A DNA stretch of 64,000 nt from Beroe forskalii (taxonomy: Eukaryota > Ctenophora > Nuda > Beroida > Beroidae): assembly GCA_011033025.1 (NCBI GenBank), contig WFMF01000438.1, positions 67,001 through 131,000 of the forward strand, in the 5' to 3' direction. The notes under the pieces were generated by a model. The model searched no databases, was not told where the DNA came from, and worked only from the letters and a program-made list of their open reading frames with translations. Positions within the stretch are counted from its first letter, which is position 1. Each line of letters opens with the position of its first letter. Positions 11,682 to 23,720 of the stretch are shown piece after piece. The position numbers were made by a program, and so were the translations under genes.

Positions 11682-12427
11682 TGACGATAAACACCCCGAG
11701 AAAGATTGAGAGGTGAGGATGTTATAGTTCTCTGAGAGAAAGGCAGACACCATGCAAGTGTAAATCTTCTGAACTCCCAAGATACATGTGTGTATGTCTG
11801 TAGGTGTGTTGTGCACCAATAACAGGCATAGGAGGGAGAGATGTCAGCATTATGGACTAAAGTGGGGAGATGCAGGGTGGCAGAAATAACACTCTGATGC
11901 TGAGTGTGTGTGTGTTATAATAAAGGTTTTATATAATGGTCTCCCATCATCTATTTCCCCATAATATAATCTACAATGTACTCGATTGAGGGGAGATAGT
12001 GCTTGTGCGAATGCAGTCACGTGACCCAGGCTTATATTATACCTAATCCAGATTATCCTCAGAGAGAGGCAGAGAAACATATGGGCTTCTAAAACATAAT
12101 GCCATCTTTGATGAGCGACGCTGCTGAGAGTGAAATCGCTGACCTCGTACGACGAAAAACAGCTTTCACGTACCTATATTTTAATGCTAGACATAAGGGT
12201 CCCGTTTTTTACGATTTAAATCATTAAGTTATTTCTGCCTGTGGTACAGGTCAGAAATTATGAACGTAGCTAATTAACAAAAACATGCAACTAAGTAGGT
12301 GCAATAGGAAAGTGAGAATCTAAAGACTAAAAGTTAACCCAAGCTGGTGAGGTTGTTAAGTGTTCCACCTCACTCAAGAGGGTTAAGATGTGTCTTCTTT
12401 GGGCGACCAATAAGAAGGCAGCGTGCC
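11682..12427. other. No recognised gene
   Basis: Only short open frames and low-complexity GTGT stretches (about 11,905-11,920). No exon or element is recognised. Confidence 0.45.
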
Positions 12428-12530
12428 GTTACCATGGTAACCAATGGCGCGTCTTGATCAGGTCAGGTGACCGCATTCTATTACCATGGCAACCAATAGC
12501 GCGTCTCCTGGTGCACCCACGTGACAGTTA
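12428..12530. promoter_or_regulatory. Duplicated X-box plus CCAAT module
   Basis: GTTACCATGGTAACCAATGG near 12,428 and ATTACCATGGCAACCAATAG near 12,480 each join an RFX X-box-like palindrome to a CCAAT box and then GCGCGTC. A CACGTGAC E-box follows near 12,520. The repeated composite suggests a real regulatory module or a small repeat. No adjacent start codon is recognised. Confidence 0.4.
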
Positions 12531-13035
12531 AATATGTGTCTCACGTTGTCGAACGCTGGACTTGACCGGTTAAAATATATGACCAAATATGAAACATGAA
12601 AATATAAATCATTGTAACCTCGGGTAAATAGCACGATGTTTTATGTGCTTCGCGGGTGCAATGCAATTTATAAGGGATAATTGGGATAACATATTTTACG
12701 AATTAACTTGTTTAACGAATTAACATGTTTGTGATAATTATATAGTTCGATTTTCCAAAATTTGAATAAAATCTTCCCCTTAAATGTCGATCGATTTAAA
12801 TGAAGACAGTTTTTACGAACAGACAATTCTCAATAATCAGAGTCAAATAAATGCTACAAATATAATAATATGTTTCTGAAATGAATATATCAATCAAATA
12901 ATTGATTTTACAACACACAAAACATGTGACAGACATTAAAAAAGCGGACAGCAACATGAACATGATTTTCATTTAGAATTGGAGAATATCCCCTTTTTAC
13001 ACAACTACCCCTGGGAAAATGTACTGAGGACTGCG

Positions 13036-13131
13036 GTTACCAGGGGGTAACGTAACCATGGTAACGCTCAGAAGAGTGTAACTACATGATAATATTGTAA
13101 CCATGGTAACGCTGATTGTAACCATGGCAAC
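13036..13131. promoter_or_regulatory. Cluster of X-box-like palindromes
   Basis: GGTTACCAGGGGGTAAC, then GTAACCATGGTAAC at about 13,052 and 13,097 and GTAACCATGGCAAC at about 13,118. Four RFX-type half-site palindromes lie within 96 bp. Confidence 0.45.
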
Positions 13132-14328
13132 AGACATAGAAGCAGACATTTAACAGACATAGAGCTGCAAGGTATAAGCATTTGTCATAGCTATGAGATT
13201 ATAACACAGCATAATTCCCTATTTAAGTACACACTACACTTCATAGAATGTTCAGTTTGGCGGTTCCCTGAAATACCCACAGTTTCCCAAGATACCCTAT
13301 TTTTCCAAGACAACCACTACCAGCCACACTCCACAGTTCTGAGTTAAGTTTTCACTGCGGTAGTGGTCCTATAAATGTTATTGCAGTATACAAATCCAAA
13401 AAGCTTTTGACTTTAAACCGGTATACCCGTTTAATGAAAAGGCGGCGATTGTGAATAGAGCAAATCCTGAACTTTCAGCTCCATCAAGGAGGATAGACAA
13501 AGAACGACAGAAGGCTTTGAGTCTTCAAAGTTCAAAGAGTCATGTGATTTCAGGGGAAAATTGAGTGATCGGTATTACACGTCAAGATGCAATGTGACTT
13601 TAGGGCGATCTGAGACCATTGTTCTGCAGCAATTTTTCTTGCCATTGAGCTATTATTAATACTGGCTTAACCATAATACTATGGCTGAACCATAAGTAAT
13701 ATGGCTATACTTAAGATTTTGATTCACATACAGAATTTCAAGACAGATTGAAGAGGAAAAAAGCATGAAAACCCGATGATTTATGCAGTGTCAGCTGAAA
13801 GCCAATAACTCAGAATTCGCGCTATTAGCTGCGATCAATCTTTGATTATAATACTTTGGCAATTGCTTAGGCAATGAATTTTGTTCGTCATAATTTATCA
13901 ATAATTTTATATTTGATATTGTTACGAAGACTTAGTTTTCTATCATTATTCAGGATTGCTAAACCAAACAGCAAACAATCGGCACCCTGAAAAAGCTGAA
14001 TCATTGCTGTCTCATTTTTTCAATTTCCAATGTTTACTTTTTGAATTATATTCAGCTTGGAATGATTTTAGCATAAGATAAACAAAGCAGCCCAAAGATG
14101 GCAAAATAGAACGGTACAAGGATAAAAGCTGAAAATTAGCGAATTATTGAGGAAATGGAAAGACCACTTCCATTTGCTTGCCTCACATCTCAGAGCATCT
14201 GAATAATCGAGGATAGAAGATATTTGCGATATGTTTCCAATATTTTCTGCAGTACAGATAAGCAAGATTTTAATAAAATTCCTCTTAACTCGCGGCAGCT
14301 CAACATTGATGGAAAGCGAGCACTTGAA
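13132..14328. other. No recognised gene
   Basis: AT-rich. The longest open frame (89 codons on the minus strand) has no recognisable features. Confidence 0.45.
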
Positions 14329-14382
14329 ATTGACCAATCAGCGCGCGAGTAGACCTATAACTCGCGCGCTGATCGGTCAATG
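14329..14382. repeat. CCAAT/GC foldback element, copy 6
   Basis: Arms ATTGACCAATCAGCGCGCGA and TCGCGCGCTGATCGGTCAAT. The flank ATGGAAAGCGAGCACTTG is shared with copy 7. Confidence 0.8.
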
Positions 14383-14785
14383 TCTCGACATGGATGGGAA
14401 AACAATGCAGCGTCCACAAACTCCTAAGACCCGGAAAAGCGTGTCAGCAAACCAAACTGTGCTCAGGACAGAATACCAATGATAGCAGGACCATGAGGAA
14501 TGAACGTTCCCATTCACAAACGAATGCCGTGTTATAGGAAATCAAGTAAAATTGCGGTTCAAAATAGGCAATCTATCAAAGCCTTTTTAAAAGCCCTGGT
14601 GTTTGATTTTATGTTCAACCATTTTTTGTTACACCAAAATAAGCATTTTTGCAGCTTGAGTGCTAACTGCTAAATCTCTTTTATCATTAAGGCATATTCA
14701 TTTGGGATACGTTCCATTCCACCCCTCTTCTCAACATCAACAGAGTGTGATTAATACGGCGCGTGACATGGAAGAAAAGCGAGCA

Positions 14786-14840
14786 CTTGACCAATCAGCG
14801 CGCGAGTTGAACGCTAACTCGCGCACTGATTGGTCGTTGC
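14786..14840. repeat. CCAAT/GC foldback element, copy 7
   Basis: Arms TTGACCAATCAGCGCGCGAG and CTCGCGCACTGATTGGTC. It is flanked on both sides by AAGCGAGCAC words, suggesting a longer shared unit with copy 6. Confidence 0.8.
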
Positions 14841-14982
14841 CATGACGACAGAGAAGCGAGCACATAGATTGCGGGCTGAAGCGCCAGTTAGCGGTGGTGG
14901 TGCAGCGCCGCAGCGGCGTAAAACATGGTCCTCACTCTGATGATTCAATAGATACCCAAAAAAGTCATGACTCAGGCGCACA

Positions 14983-15053
14983 AGGATACGGTTAACTCGC
15001 GCGCTGATTGGTCAATGCCAAATGGACCTGTAGGTAAGCTACTGCGCCGCTGA
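14983..15053. repeat. CCAAT/GC foldback element, copy 8 (right half only)
   Basis: Only the right arm is seen: CTCGCGCGCTGATTGGTCAA followed by ATGGACCTGTAGGTAAGCT and GCGCCGCTGA. The left arm is missing. Confidence 0.7.
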
Positions 15054-15800
15054 TAAACACAAACACTCAGACACACTCAGATAAAAAGTGAGAAATCGGA
15101 AAAAAATTGGGAAGTTGCCAAGAAGTCTAAAATGATCACAAAACTCTGAAAAAGATAAAAGCGGTATATCGAGTGTGTCTGTGTGTCTGTGATTGGAGAG
15201 CAGAGATCACATGATATCAGTGTATTATATTTGTGGTAAAATCTCCGGACACCAGCGGTTTGATATAACTCATGCTCGATTTACCTGATGGTTTACTCAT
15301 GGTGTACTGAGTGTAGGTTTACACCACACACCTATAAACGAAAGAAGGAGATTATACACGGGACAAATAGATACGTGGGAGAAGGTATACAGACGATTAG
15401 ATAAACGTGTACGGTGTTACTAAAATTCTCTGATTCGCCAATTTTATTTCTCAAGAGCTGTTTATTAAAATCCATCGATTATATTCTTTAATTCACCAAC
15501 TAATAAACAATCCGCAATTTTTCAGTATCATTGATGAGATTCAGGTTCATGTGTTATATTTTCATGAAAATACACATTTTTTTGTGTCCTTTCCACTTCT
15601 GTTTTCCACTAAATGCTGGTACTTGAGATATTGTGTTATTCGATATAAGCTTCTTAAACTCAGCTACTTTTTGAGATCACAGATCACTGGTTACTCATGA
15701 AACAATGGTCAGTCAATGACCGGTCAGTGGTCATAGACCATCAATTCGCGTAAGAGTTTACTATTAGTCCGCTCAGTTCCTCATAAGGATTAATGAATGA
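15054..15800. other. No recognised gene
   Basis: AT-rich, with a short GTGTGTCTGTGTGTCTGTG run near 15,172. Confidence 0.45.
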
Positions 15801-15855
15801 CATTGACCAATCAGCGCGCGTCTTAATGGTCAACTCGCGCGCTGATTGGTCAATG
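15801..15855. repeat. CCAAT/GC foldback element, copy 9
   Basis: Arms CATTGACCAATCAGCGCGCG and CGCGCGCTGATTGGTCAATG, complementary over their full length, with a loop of about 15 bp. Confidence 0.8.
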
Positions 15856-15999
15856 GCTAAGGGAACTCTGGGCAAATTAATGACTGCTAAGCTTCCCAGA
15901 TACACTCAATGTGAAATTAATCAGAATAAGGCTGAGTGAACTTATGTTGCTTCCATCTCAAAACACACCCGCATCAAATCTACAACCAAAACACACATC

Positions 16000-17146
16000 T
16001 ATATATATATATATATAACTCTGAATGCCTTGATCAAAGGCTCCGCCTCAACGTGCGGTGATGAAAACAAATAAAGGAATCTAGTCAAAAGGATACCCTT
16101 CAGTGCTCAAACATTCATCCTCAAAACACAGCCAAATTGTTCATGGTATGGTATGTCATTCTTGCTGATCACTCATGAATTGACATCATCAGGTAAAATT
16201 TGTACTGATTCCATTTTTAAAACTTAAGATGAAACCTTAAAGATTACAAAAAAAAAACTTTCAATAGTCCGAACTGTCTATTGAAGACTCAGAAACAACA
16301 GGCTTTCTAGCAGGAGGTTTCTTGAAGTGTGGGGGCCTCCACTGGGGTTTCACTTCCATCCCTGCAGCAGCCTTTTCATCTGTTATCCCCTGCTCAGATG
16401 ACACTACTTCATTTTCCATTGCACAGCAAATTTCACCCCGTCTTATAACAAATTTCTTCCTTGGGTGTTCAGCAATCTTCTTCTTCAACTCTTGCACCAA
16501 CTTCCTCCTCTCAGCACGTTCTTCTGGGCTCTTGTCCAGGCTAATGAAGACACTTTTATAAGCCTGGTCCTGCTTTAGGTTCTTGGCCACTTTTAGCACC
16601 TCAAATACGGTTTCAGTATTTTCCACTGTAACACGTATAGGTTTCTTCCCTTCAACTCTTCCAAAACGAGCTGCATCAAACCTGGGCTTGACATCTATAC
16701 TGTTGAATATATTATTGACCTTATCCTTCACATTTTCACCTTCTTCCTCAGGAACTCCAAAAAGTATCAGGTTTTTGTCCCTCTCCTCAGACCCCTTCTG
16801 GACAATATCTTTAACAGCAGTCTTGATGTTCCTTATTGTTAATGTCTGACCAGCATCTTTCTTAACTGCAGCACTGTAGCTCTTCATCTCTGTTTTGATA
16901 GTGTCTTTGAGCTTGTTATCAACCATAGACTGGAACTTATTGATCTGGTCTGTTTTAGTGCACAATAGCTCCTCTTGTAACTCGATGATTCTGTTTCCAG
17001 CAGCCTTACTTTCCTTCTGATTTGATTCAACTTCACTGGTTGCTTTTCTTAATAACTCTACACAACACTCTGTCCTTTTCATAAAATCAAAGATGAAATT
17101 TGCCATTTCATCCTTGTCTAACTTTTGCTTCAGCTGTGCAAGCAAT
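16000..17146 (-). mobile_element. HAL1-like ORF1-only retroelement, copy A, 5'-truncated
   Basis: Minus-strand copy. It ends in an (AT)n tail of about 18 bp (16,000-16,017) after the shared 3' end GGCATTCAGAGTT. Homology to copies B and C stops at about 17,146, inside the ORF (around TTGCACAGCTGAAG). This is a 5' truncation of the kind target-primed reverse transcription produces. No reverse transcriptase lies in or beside it. Confidence 0.8.
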
Positions 17147-17160
17147 ATGACCGATTCCAA
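16261..17160 (-). CDS. LINE ORF1-like nucleic-acid-binding protein, 5'-truncated copy
   Basis: 299 codons read minus. The first few residues (MESVIL) come from flanking DNA; element homology begins about residue 8. The layout matches L1/LINE ORF1 proteins. A charged helical or coiled-coil region lies at about residues 8-100. An RRM-like domain opens with ERDKNLILFGVPEEEGE at about 126 and runs to YKSVFISLD at about 209. A C-terminal part follows with SPEERAERRKLVQELKKKI and KKFVIRRGEI at about 211-244. The Pro-rich basic tail ends SSIDSSDY. Such proteins coat element RNA and chaperone reverse transcription. This copy is open throughout, the best-preserved frame of the three, but it lacks the true N-terminus seen in copies B and C (MGSFFESIQTEIAL). 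It is probably not functional on its own. Confidence 0.75.
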   Translation of the reverse strand: MESVILLAQLKQKLDKDEMANFIFDFMKRTECCVELLRKATSEVESNQKESKAAGNRIIELQEELLCTKTDQINKFQSMVDNKLKDTIKTEMKSYSAAVKKDAGQTLTIRNIKTAVKDIVQKGSEERDKNLILFGVPEEEGENVKDKVNNIFNSIDVKPRFDAARFGRVEGKKPIRVTVENTETVFEVLKVAKNLKQDQAYKSVFISLDKSPEERAERRKLVQELKKKIAEHPRKKFVIRRGEICCAMENEVVSSEQGITDEKAAAGMEVKPQWRPPHFKKPPARKPVVSESSIDSSDY

Positions 17161-19070
17161 CCCACCGTGTTCAAACGACAGAAATTAGAAAACACACGAA
17201 CATAAAAAGTGCGCATTTTCAATCGGTAGACCGTCTCTGTGAGTACTTGTGGCTGTGTATACAGGTAATTATTTCTGTACATTTGGCAACAATATTCCCC
17301 CGCCACACAGACTTGATAAGTTTATGATTGGTGTGTCGCAGGGAGGATGGTATAATTATAAACCTTGATTTGCTCTCCTTTCAATCTCTCGCATATGACC
17401 TCGCTCTCAGGCTATACGGTCTAAGACTCACTCCCAGTCTTTTATGGGCTTGCTCTCTCATAGCCTTATTCACTCTCAGTCTCACTCTGCCATCAGATCA
17501 TAATCTGATTCCAGCGTCCATTCACCACTACTAGTAAATAGAAATTGTATGGAAATATCTAAGGAGAAAGGTGGTCGTCCTCTGGCCAACTTACCCATTA
17601 CAAACTGGCTCAACTATCAATTTCCATGAAAATCCTTCATATGAAACATGATTAGAACCACTTTCAGAACAACCTATCAGAACTAGGTTGGTAACACTCC
17701 GAGTAAGAGCTAACTCAAGAGAGCTCCATTATCTAAGTGCATTAACGCCCGACCCGTGGGAGGTCAGAATTACCTTGCCGAATCTACTATCTAGACTGGT
17801 AATGATCCACACACATGAGATCTCAGCTTCAAGAGGTGGACTCCATATTAATGATCCAGGATGTGCAACTAGTCATTAACTCCCACTGAATTAAAATATA
17901 ATGTCTTCATTAATAAAGTCTACCCACGATCTATTATAGCTGCCTGAGAGTGCGTGATTCTCTCGGTTCAGAATGCTGAATTGATGACGTCATTATCAGG
18001 GTTTTGAATGGTGTGTTGATGACTACAATTCGTCTATTGGTCCTGACTCAACCTGTAAAGTCCATCCATGATCCACAAGCAAGGGGCACAAAGCAATGAA
18101 ATGTAAATCCCAATTAATCTCAACAAAACAACGTCCACTAGAAACGCGTCATCATTAAACTGCAATTTATGCCATTACGCCGACTTGCCTCTATTATACA
18201 AAATCACGGTGAGTTGGCCGAGTTTAGGACATATTTGGAGTAAACCCCTCGCGGCAAATTCCACGAACCAGGGCCATTCCTCCGCAACTTTCTGACCATA
18301 CACACCGACACACACGCAATTTATTTAAATCACGTCATCTTAAACCCGTCAAGCCGTCAGCAATATGATGAGAAGAACGTACTTCTCATCTCAAATAACG
18401 CACCGTAACAGGAATTTGCAATAAACGACCAAAATGAGGACCATGAAATCAACGATACATGAATATCTTTCTCAAAACTAAATCAAAACTAAAAATCAGC
18501 CCAAGAAGCTGCAGTGATATGCGGTGATTTGAGACGGATTCGTTCCAGTTTACCGGACATATGGCCATGAGTAAAGTGGAACGAATATGTTTCAAATCAA
18601 ATAGTTAAATGTAACAGAATCTGATAATAGACCAAAATACCACATGGTTGTAAATAAAGATCGCTGTATGTCTGCATACACAACACTAAGAGGCTTGAAT
18701 AAATGTATGATCGGCAACTGCCCAAACTTAAAACTTTAAGTCAATTCCTCTGAACGAGATAATCTCAGAGAGTTGATCACACAGTCGCCACACGCACAGA
18801 AACACAGAATCAGGAAAGAGATGAGCCGCTAAAAACTCACAAAAAGACTCACTGTGTGTACCACCAACAGCTGCTCAACTTAAATGCCGTAGACTCAAGT
18901 TATATAGAGACTCTCTCAACATAAAGCCCCGGGTGATGTCAACAACGCTCCATGTTAAGCTATAATAATGACGTCACTTACAAATCACAGCTTACTGTAC
19001 GCTGTACTTTAGTTAATAGGTCACTAGTCCCCCTAACACCAGCTGATATAAAGCAACTCAGTAGCAGTGG
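17161..19070. other. No recognised gene
   Basis: No exon identified. It contains a 35-bp CRE element (17,985-18,027) and a further TGACGTCA near 18,968. A TATATAG with downstream initiator-like sequence near 18,900 (minus strand) is too weak to call a promoter. Confidence 0.45.
17985..18027. repeat. 35-bp periodic CRE element (copy)
   Basis: TGACGTCATTATCAGGGTTT is followed by TGAATGGTGTGTTGATGACT. The two CRE-like words start at 17,985 and 18,020, exactly 35 bp apart; the second is degenerate. Confidence 0.55.
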
Positions 19071-19127
19071 CACTGACCAATCAGCGCGCGAGTTGAGTCA
19101 GTAACTCCTTCGCTGATTGGTCGGTGT
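19071..19127. repeat. CCAAT/GC foldback element, copy 10
   Basis: Arms CACTGACCAATCAGCGCGCG and CTTCGCTGATTGGTCGGTG. The right flank GGCCTGTGGGTAAGCTT is the canonical outer end. Confidence 0.75.
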
Positions 19128-21280
19128 CAAAGGGGCCTGTGGGTAAGCTTTTATACACGTAGTGGGTATACAGTGGGTCTATACTTGGGGTCTGTTGTAG
19201 TGCACAATAACACGTGGCGCGTAGTGTATGGTTTTTTTATGGAGTGTATTATATGGGTTAGAGTGGTGTGATGATGACGTCATTATCAGGGTTGGCTAGT
19301 ATAAGGTAGCAATGGTTAATGCAGCAATTAACTTCCAAATGGTTGTTGTGGTTTTGTCAGGGATCTCTTTTTGTGGGCCGCAGCTGCTGGAAATATAATT
19401 CATGATCAAGTGTGACAAATGACGATCACCAACGACTTGAATTCAACAGCCTTGATCGTAGTAAAAGCGACTTTTTGATCAGGATTCTGAGAAACTAGTA
19501 GATTAATTCCTACAACCATCAGCTCGAGATCACTGACACGTCATTTTACACACTTTCAGTGATTTGATTGTATAGCACAGTGTTGTGAAGTTTAAACTCA
19601 ACCACTGCACATGATAACGATGTGATTTTGTAAGCATAATGAGATAATTATTACTGGTTAAGATCGAATATAACCAGAAATCAACGTCACAGTATGGTGT
19701 TTCCGGACGTTATCCATGGCAATTTCATGCAAATTATTCCAAGTTTGACAATGGAAAAGAATGGCTCAATGATCAAAAGAGAGACCAATTTTGATGTCAT
19801 GATTTCGTAGATCCATCTGCATTCACTGACTGCAAATCGTGATGAGGAATTATTTTCTTATTTTCTTATTGATGACATCAAACCTATCCTGCGTGTGTGG
19901 AATCTCAAACAGGTGTATTCTAACGAGATCAATAGTCACTGATCACTATCTCCTTCAAAGCTTGAACCAGTAGTCACTGATCACTTTCCTCAACCTCAAA
20001 GGATGGAAATTTGTGAAGAGATCAAATCCGCAGATCTATCTAACAAACGACAAGTAAACAGTCCCTATTCTACTGCAGAAATCCTCCTCTCTCGTCTCAA
20101 ATCTTATCTCTTCTCCTCATCTCTGACCCTCTAGCTGTCGTTTTCACATGTCTCACAGAAGAAAATCTCTTATCAAAGCACACCTGGTCTCGTATCTCGA
20201 ATTTATACAACTCATCGTCTTCGGAAATAAGTAAACAAAAAAGCATATAACTCTTTAAACTCTGGAATTTGATTGCAGTTGATAGTATTGTGCTTCAGAG
20301 TGTGGAACCATTGAGGTATTGAAATCAGTAACTCCACCCTTAAACGACCCAAATCAACATTCTGGGTGGGTCTTCAATAAAGTTTACCATCGGGTTATTA
20401 AACAACAAATTGTTACCATCCCGTTTTATTTTGTTCGTGATCTAAATTATACAACGTCTTGGGTGGGCTGACAATCAATTACTTCCTGTGAGAGTTTAGA
20501 GGAAGCTCAGTAAATATACAAATATTACAGCCTGATTCTAACGTCGTGTGAGGACAATCAAAAGCTTTATACGTCATAAACTTGAATTTCTTTAACCGTC
20601 ACAAACTCTCATTTCCAAACCACGACATTTACACTCAGCCGCCTGTTATTAGGACTCACATGATCCATGTGTTCTCCTGATCCATGTGTTCATTGTACTG
20701 ATAAGGGATAATTATACTGGCTACTGTCACAGACACGCTACTGGTTAATTAGTCGTGATTTAGGCAGGCTTGACAGATATACTTCTATACCTGCTACGGT
20801 TCATGTCTTGAACGATCGTAAATAGTATGTAAAAATTCAGGAGGAATAAATTCAAAAAGGAGTATTTTCCGAGCGTGTAGAAAGGATTCAAGTTTCAGCA
20901 ATATAAGCTAGATCCATCTCAACATTGTTTTCAAACTCATGGTGGTAACTCAGAGTTACTCACAGTGATACGACTGCACTAGCAGGGCGGGCGAAGGTCA
21001 ATGTAGGCTGGTTTTGCTACCGATACATGTGTTATTACAACCAGTACAGCCTTATTGACGAAGATAGCTCCTTTTACTTAAGATTTAAGTTTGCATGGTA
21101 CAGCCCACAGGATAGCTCACGAACTACACGGCACAAAAGTGGCGTATGAGAAGAAAGCACGAGGCAATAGTTCACGAGGTATAGATAGCTTATTACATGA
21201 TAATATGAGAACTTTGGTAGCACGAGGCGTTTCACGAGGTTAGACTTGAATATAGCGAAGGGAATATTGAAATCTTCATG
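19128..21280. other. No recognised gene
   Basis: AT-rich. It contains TGACGTCATTATCAGGGTT at 19,275 without its 35-bp partner. No coding exon or element boundary is recognised. It may be a downstream muscleblind intron, but no further muscleblind exon was found here. Confidence 0.4.
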
Positions 21281-21330
21281 AACCAATCAGCGTGCGAGTT
21301 GACAGTCAACTCGCACGCTGATTGGCTGAT
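21281..21330. repeat. CCAAT/GC foldback element, copy 11
   Basis: The arms pair perfectly although their sequence departs from the family consensus: CAGCGTGCGAGTTGAC and GTCAACTCGCACGCTG. Both arms carry the matching change. Confidence 0.8.
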
Positions 21331-21585
21331 TTCTCAGGACTTGAATAGCACACAATATCACGTTGTTAAGCACACAGTATAGCTGCGTTTACAGGATTTT
21401 GTGTTACGACAAGGATTTTAGCGGGTGTTTCACGACACATGGATTTAAATACTGAATACAGTACTAAATGATATTTCTGAACAGTACCATTTCCTTGATT
21501 TATTGCTCAAACAATACTTCATAGGGAGCACTATGATCAAGGGGTTGGCGCAATGGAAAAATTGAAATCCGGAAACCGTAGTGAC

Positions 21586-21642
21586 CTTGACCAATCAACG
21601 CCCGAGCTGACTGTCAAGTGTCAACTCACACGTTGGTTGGCT
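21586..21642. repeat. CCAAT/GC foldback element, copy 12 (degenerate)
   Basis: CTTGACCAATCAACGCCCGA on the left and CTCACACGTTGGTTGGCT on the right; the arms have several mismatches. Confidence 0.6.
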
Positions 21643-21850
21643 CCTAAATCAGTCGAATAAGCATCTTAGAATATTGCACCAACTCCTTGCGACCATTATA
21701 TATAACTCCTTTGAATAATTATCACAAAAGATGAACAGCACAGACTGGCGCCGTTCATTGCCGCCGGTCGTGCGCCAAATCACAGCACAGACTGGCACCA
21801 GTTAGCGCCGGTCTCGCCGCCAAATAACAGCACAGAAACGGACAAGTTAC

Positions 21851-22012
21851 CTGAGTGGCACACATAGCAGCTTGTTGTTGTAGCATCAAAGGGTTACACA
21901 GCTGTTGTAGAGCTGTCTGCGTCTGACTAAACGCTCGAGAGGATGCTTGGAGTTCTTCTTTCACGAGTTTAGGGGGGTGCAGGTACTTGCAGGAGTCTCT
22001 GGTACACTGGTC
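21851..22012 (-). CDS. mbl/MBNL-like: Muscleblind-type protein, exon with end of zinc finger 2
   Basis: Minus-strand exon of 162 nt (54 codons, phase 0 at both ends), with acceptor TCCCACAG and donor CAG|GTAACT. It begins DQCTRDSCKYLHPPKLVKEE. The Cys, Cys and His complete a CX7CX4CX3H finger whose first Cys is in the upstream exon at 34,021-34,143. CKYLHPP is the hallmark of muscleblind ZnF2. After the finger comes a Gln/Ala/Met-rich linker (LQQLCNPLMLQQQAAM), as in animal muscleblind proteins. The family binds YGCY motifs in pre-mRNA and regulates alternative splicing, localisation and stability. The downstream exons and stop were not identified; they should lie below 21,850. Confidence 0.85.
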
Positions 22013-22785
22013 CTGTGGGAATGGGAAGGGTGATCATTCATAATCAGAAAGGGGGAAGGTGATAGCCTGAAAAATCGGTGGTTAATGGATGAGGAATGAG
22101 GATTGGTCTTTGTGGATAGAATCGGAAGAATAGAAGAGCAGAACAACATTTTGAGACAAAAGAAAGGGAACAGTCCTACAATGTCATAAGACTCACCTAG
22201 GGCCAAATTTAATTTTCAAAATTCAAATACTTAAACTAATGCGCGCAGAAAGAAACGAAATGGAAAATTTGACCATTGAGCCAAGTATTTCAATGGAATA
22301 CTATTTCAATTTTGCTATTTCATAATTTTAATTGCAATAATGGCAATCATAGAGCTGATCCCAGGGTTTAGATGGGGGATTCCCATTGGCCATCAACGCA
22401 TGAATCGTCCGGTAAGTGGATTATGATTGTAACTTTGAGATAATTAGGCCAGCATTCCAATCGTGGGAGATTTTCAATCCCACCAGTTCTGAGGAAATCC
22501 GAGGAATTTTCAGAAAGCTGCACGGAAAATTCCCAGACAGTTTAACATAACCTGACTTTCCATGAAATAATATAACCACTACCCAATGCTTACAATAATA
22601 ATAAAATGACAACGCCCGCCTACCTAAATCCTGGGATATCCCAGCCAATTACAAGTTAAACTGTAAACGTCAAGAATAAAATACAGAGAGGGTTATTAAG
22701 ACTTAAGAAACTTGCAGATAAATATGCGTCCTGCGCACTATTCGCCAGGCTCTAAGCTCCATTTACCCCGTAACACGTCACATGT

Positions 22786-22895
22786 GAGTGATTCAGAACC
22801 ATTCACTGACCGAGAACCATTGGTTCAGAACCATTAACCAGCCAGAACCATTGGTTCTGGCTGGTTCTATCGCTAGCGAATGGTTCTGGCTGTTT
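22786..22895. repeat. Palindromic GAACCATTGGTTC cluster
   Basis: The words GAACCATT, GAACCATTGGTTC and AATGGTTCTGGCTG recur on both strands. The centre (22,838-22,864) is a 27-bp near-perfect palindrome, CCAGCCAGAACC followed by ATT and GGTTCTGGCTGG. Confidence 0.7.
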
Positions 22896-22956
22896 CAATT
22901 ACATATTGAAACCCTTGTTCTTTTACTGATGTGAACACTATTTGACGCGCATTGAA

Positions 22957-23720
22957 TATGTTCCAACTCATCAGTAATCACTCTTCTAAACACAATGCAC
23001 CACCCCTTATTTACGTATTATTGACCTAAAACCACTAAACTGCCCGATTAGAACCATTTCTATTCCACTGTACCAGCCACTACCATTTACAAACCTACAG
23101 CCAAACAGTTAGCACCCATGACTCCCAAGAGGTTGAATATATTCCAGTATTCCCTGACACCTCATAAGTCTCATGTGAACCCCATGTGTCCACCTATGAC
23201 CCTCATAAGTCCTATGTGACCCCCCTGTGACCCTCTTGCGACCCTCATATGTCCCATGTGACCCTCATAAGTCCCATGTGACCCTCCTGTGACCCTCCTA
23301 AGTCCCATGTGACCCTCTTGTGACCCTCATATGTCCCATGTGACCCTCATAAGTCCCATATGACCCCCTTGTGACCCTCATAAGTCCCATGTGACCCTCC
23401 TATTACAATACACACCCCAGGTACCCTCAATAATAACCCTGATTTGCATTGCAAAACACCACATACAAAGCGACCTGCGTTACCATGGCAACCGCGTGAC
23501 GCGCTAATCTCTGCCTCCCTATTGGTGGATTGGTGTCACGTGACGCGCAATTCTCTGTTCTCCCATTGGTCGGTTGGTTTGATCACATGACCGGCTATTT
23601 CAATGACGATTCCCCAGTACTGGAAATCAGCGATTTATAATGAGGTGTATGATCTGTTATATGAATTGGTTTTGTGTGAGTTGAAGAGGTGCATTTCGGA
23701 GTTGAGAGTGACGTCATTAT
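22957..23720. repeat. Tandem segmental duplication, unit 1 (about 764 bp)
   Basis: Starts at ATGTTCCAACTCATCAGTAA and ends ...GAGAGTGACGTCATTAT, then repeats directly in unit 2. It contains a minisatellite, an X-box (GTTACCATGGCAAC), inverted CCAAT boxes and a TCACGTGACGCG E-box. The two units are visibly near identical outside the minisatellite. Confidence 0.9.
23152..23402. repeat. Minisatellite GTCCCATGTGACCCTCATAA
   Basis: Alternating 20-bp and 11-bp units (GTCCCATGTGACCCTCATAA and TGTGACCCTCC variants), about a dozen repeats. Copy number differs from the sister array in unit 2. Confidence 0.85.
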
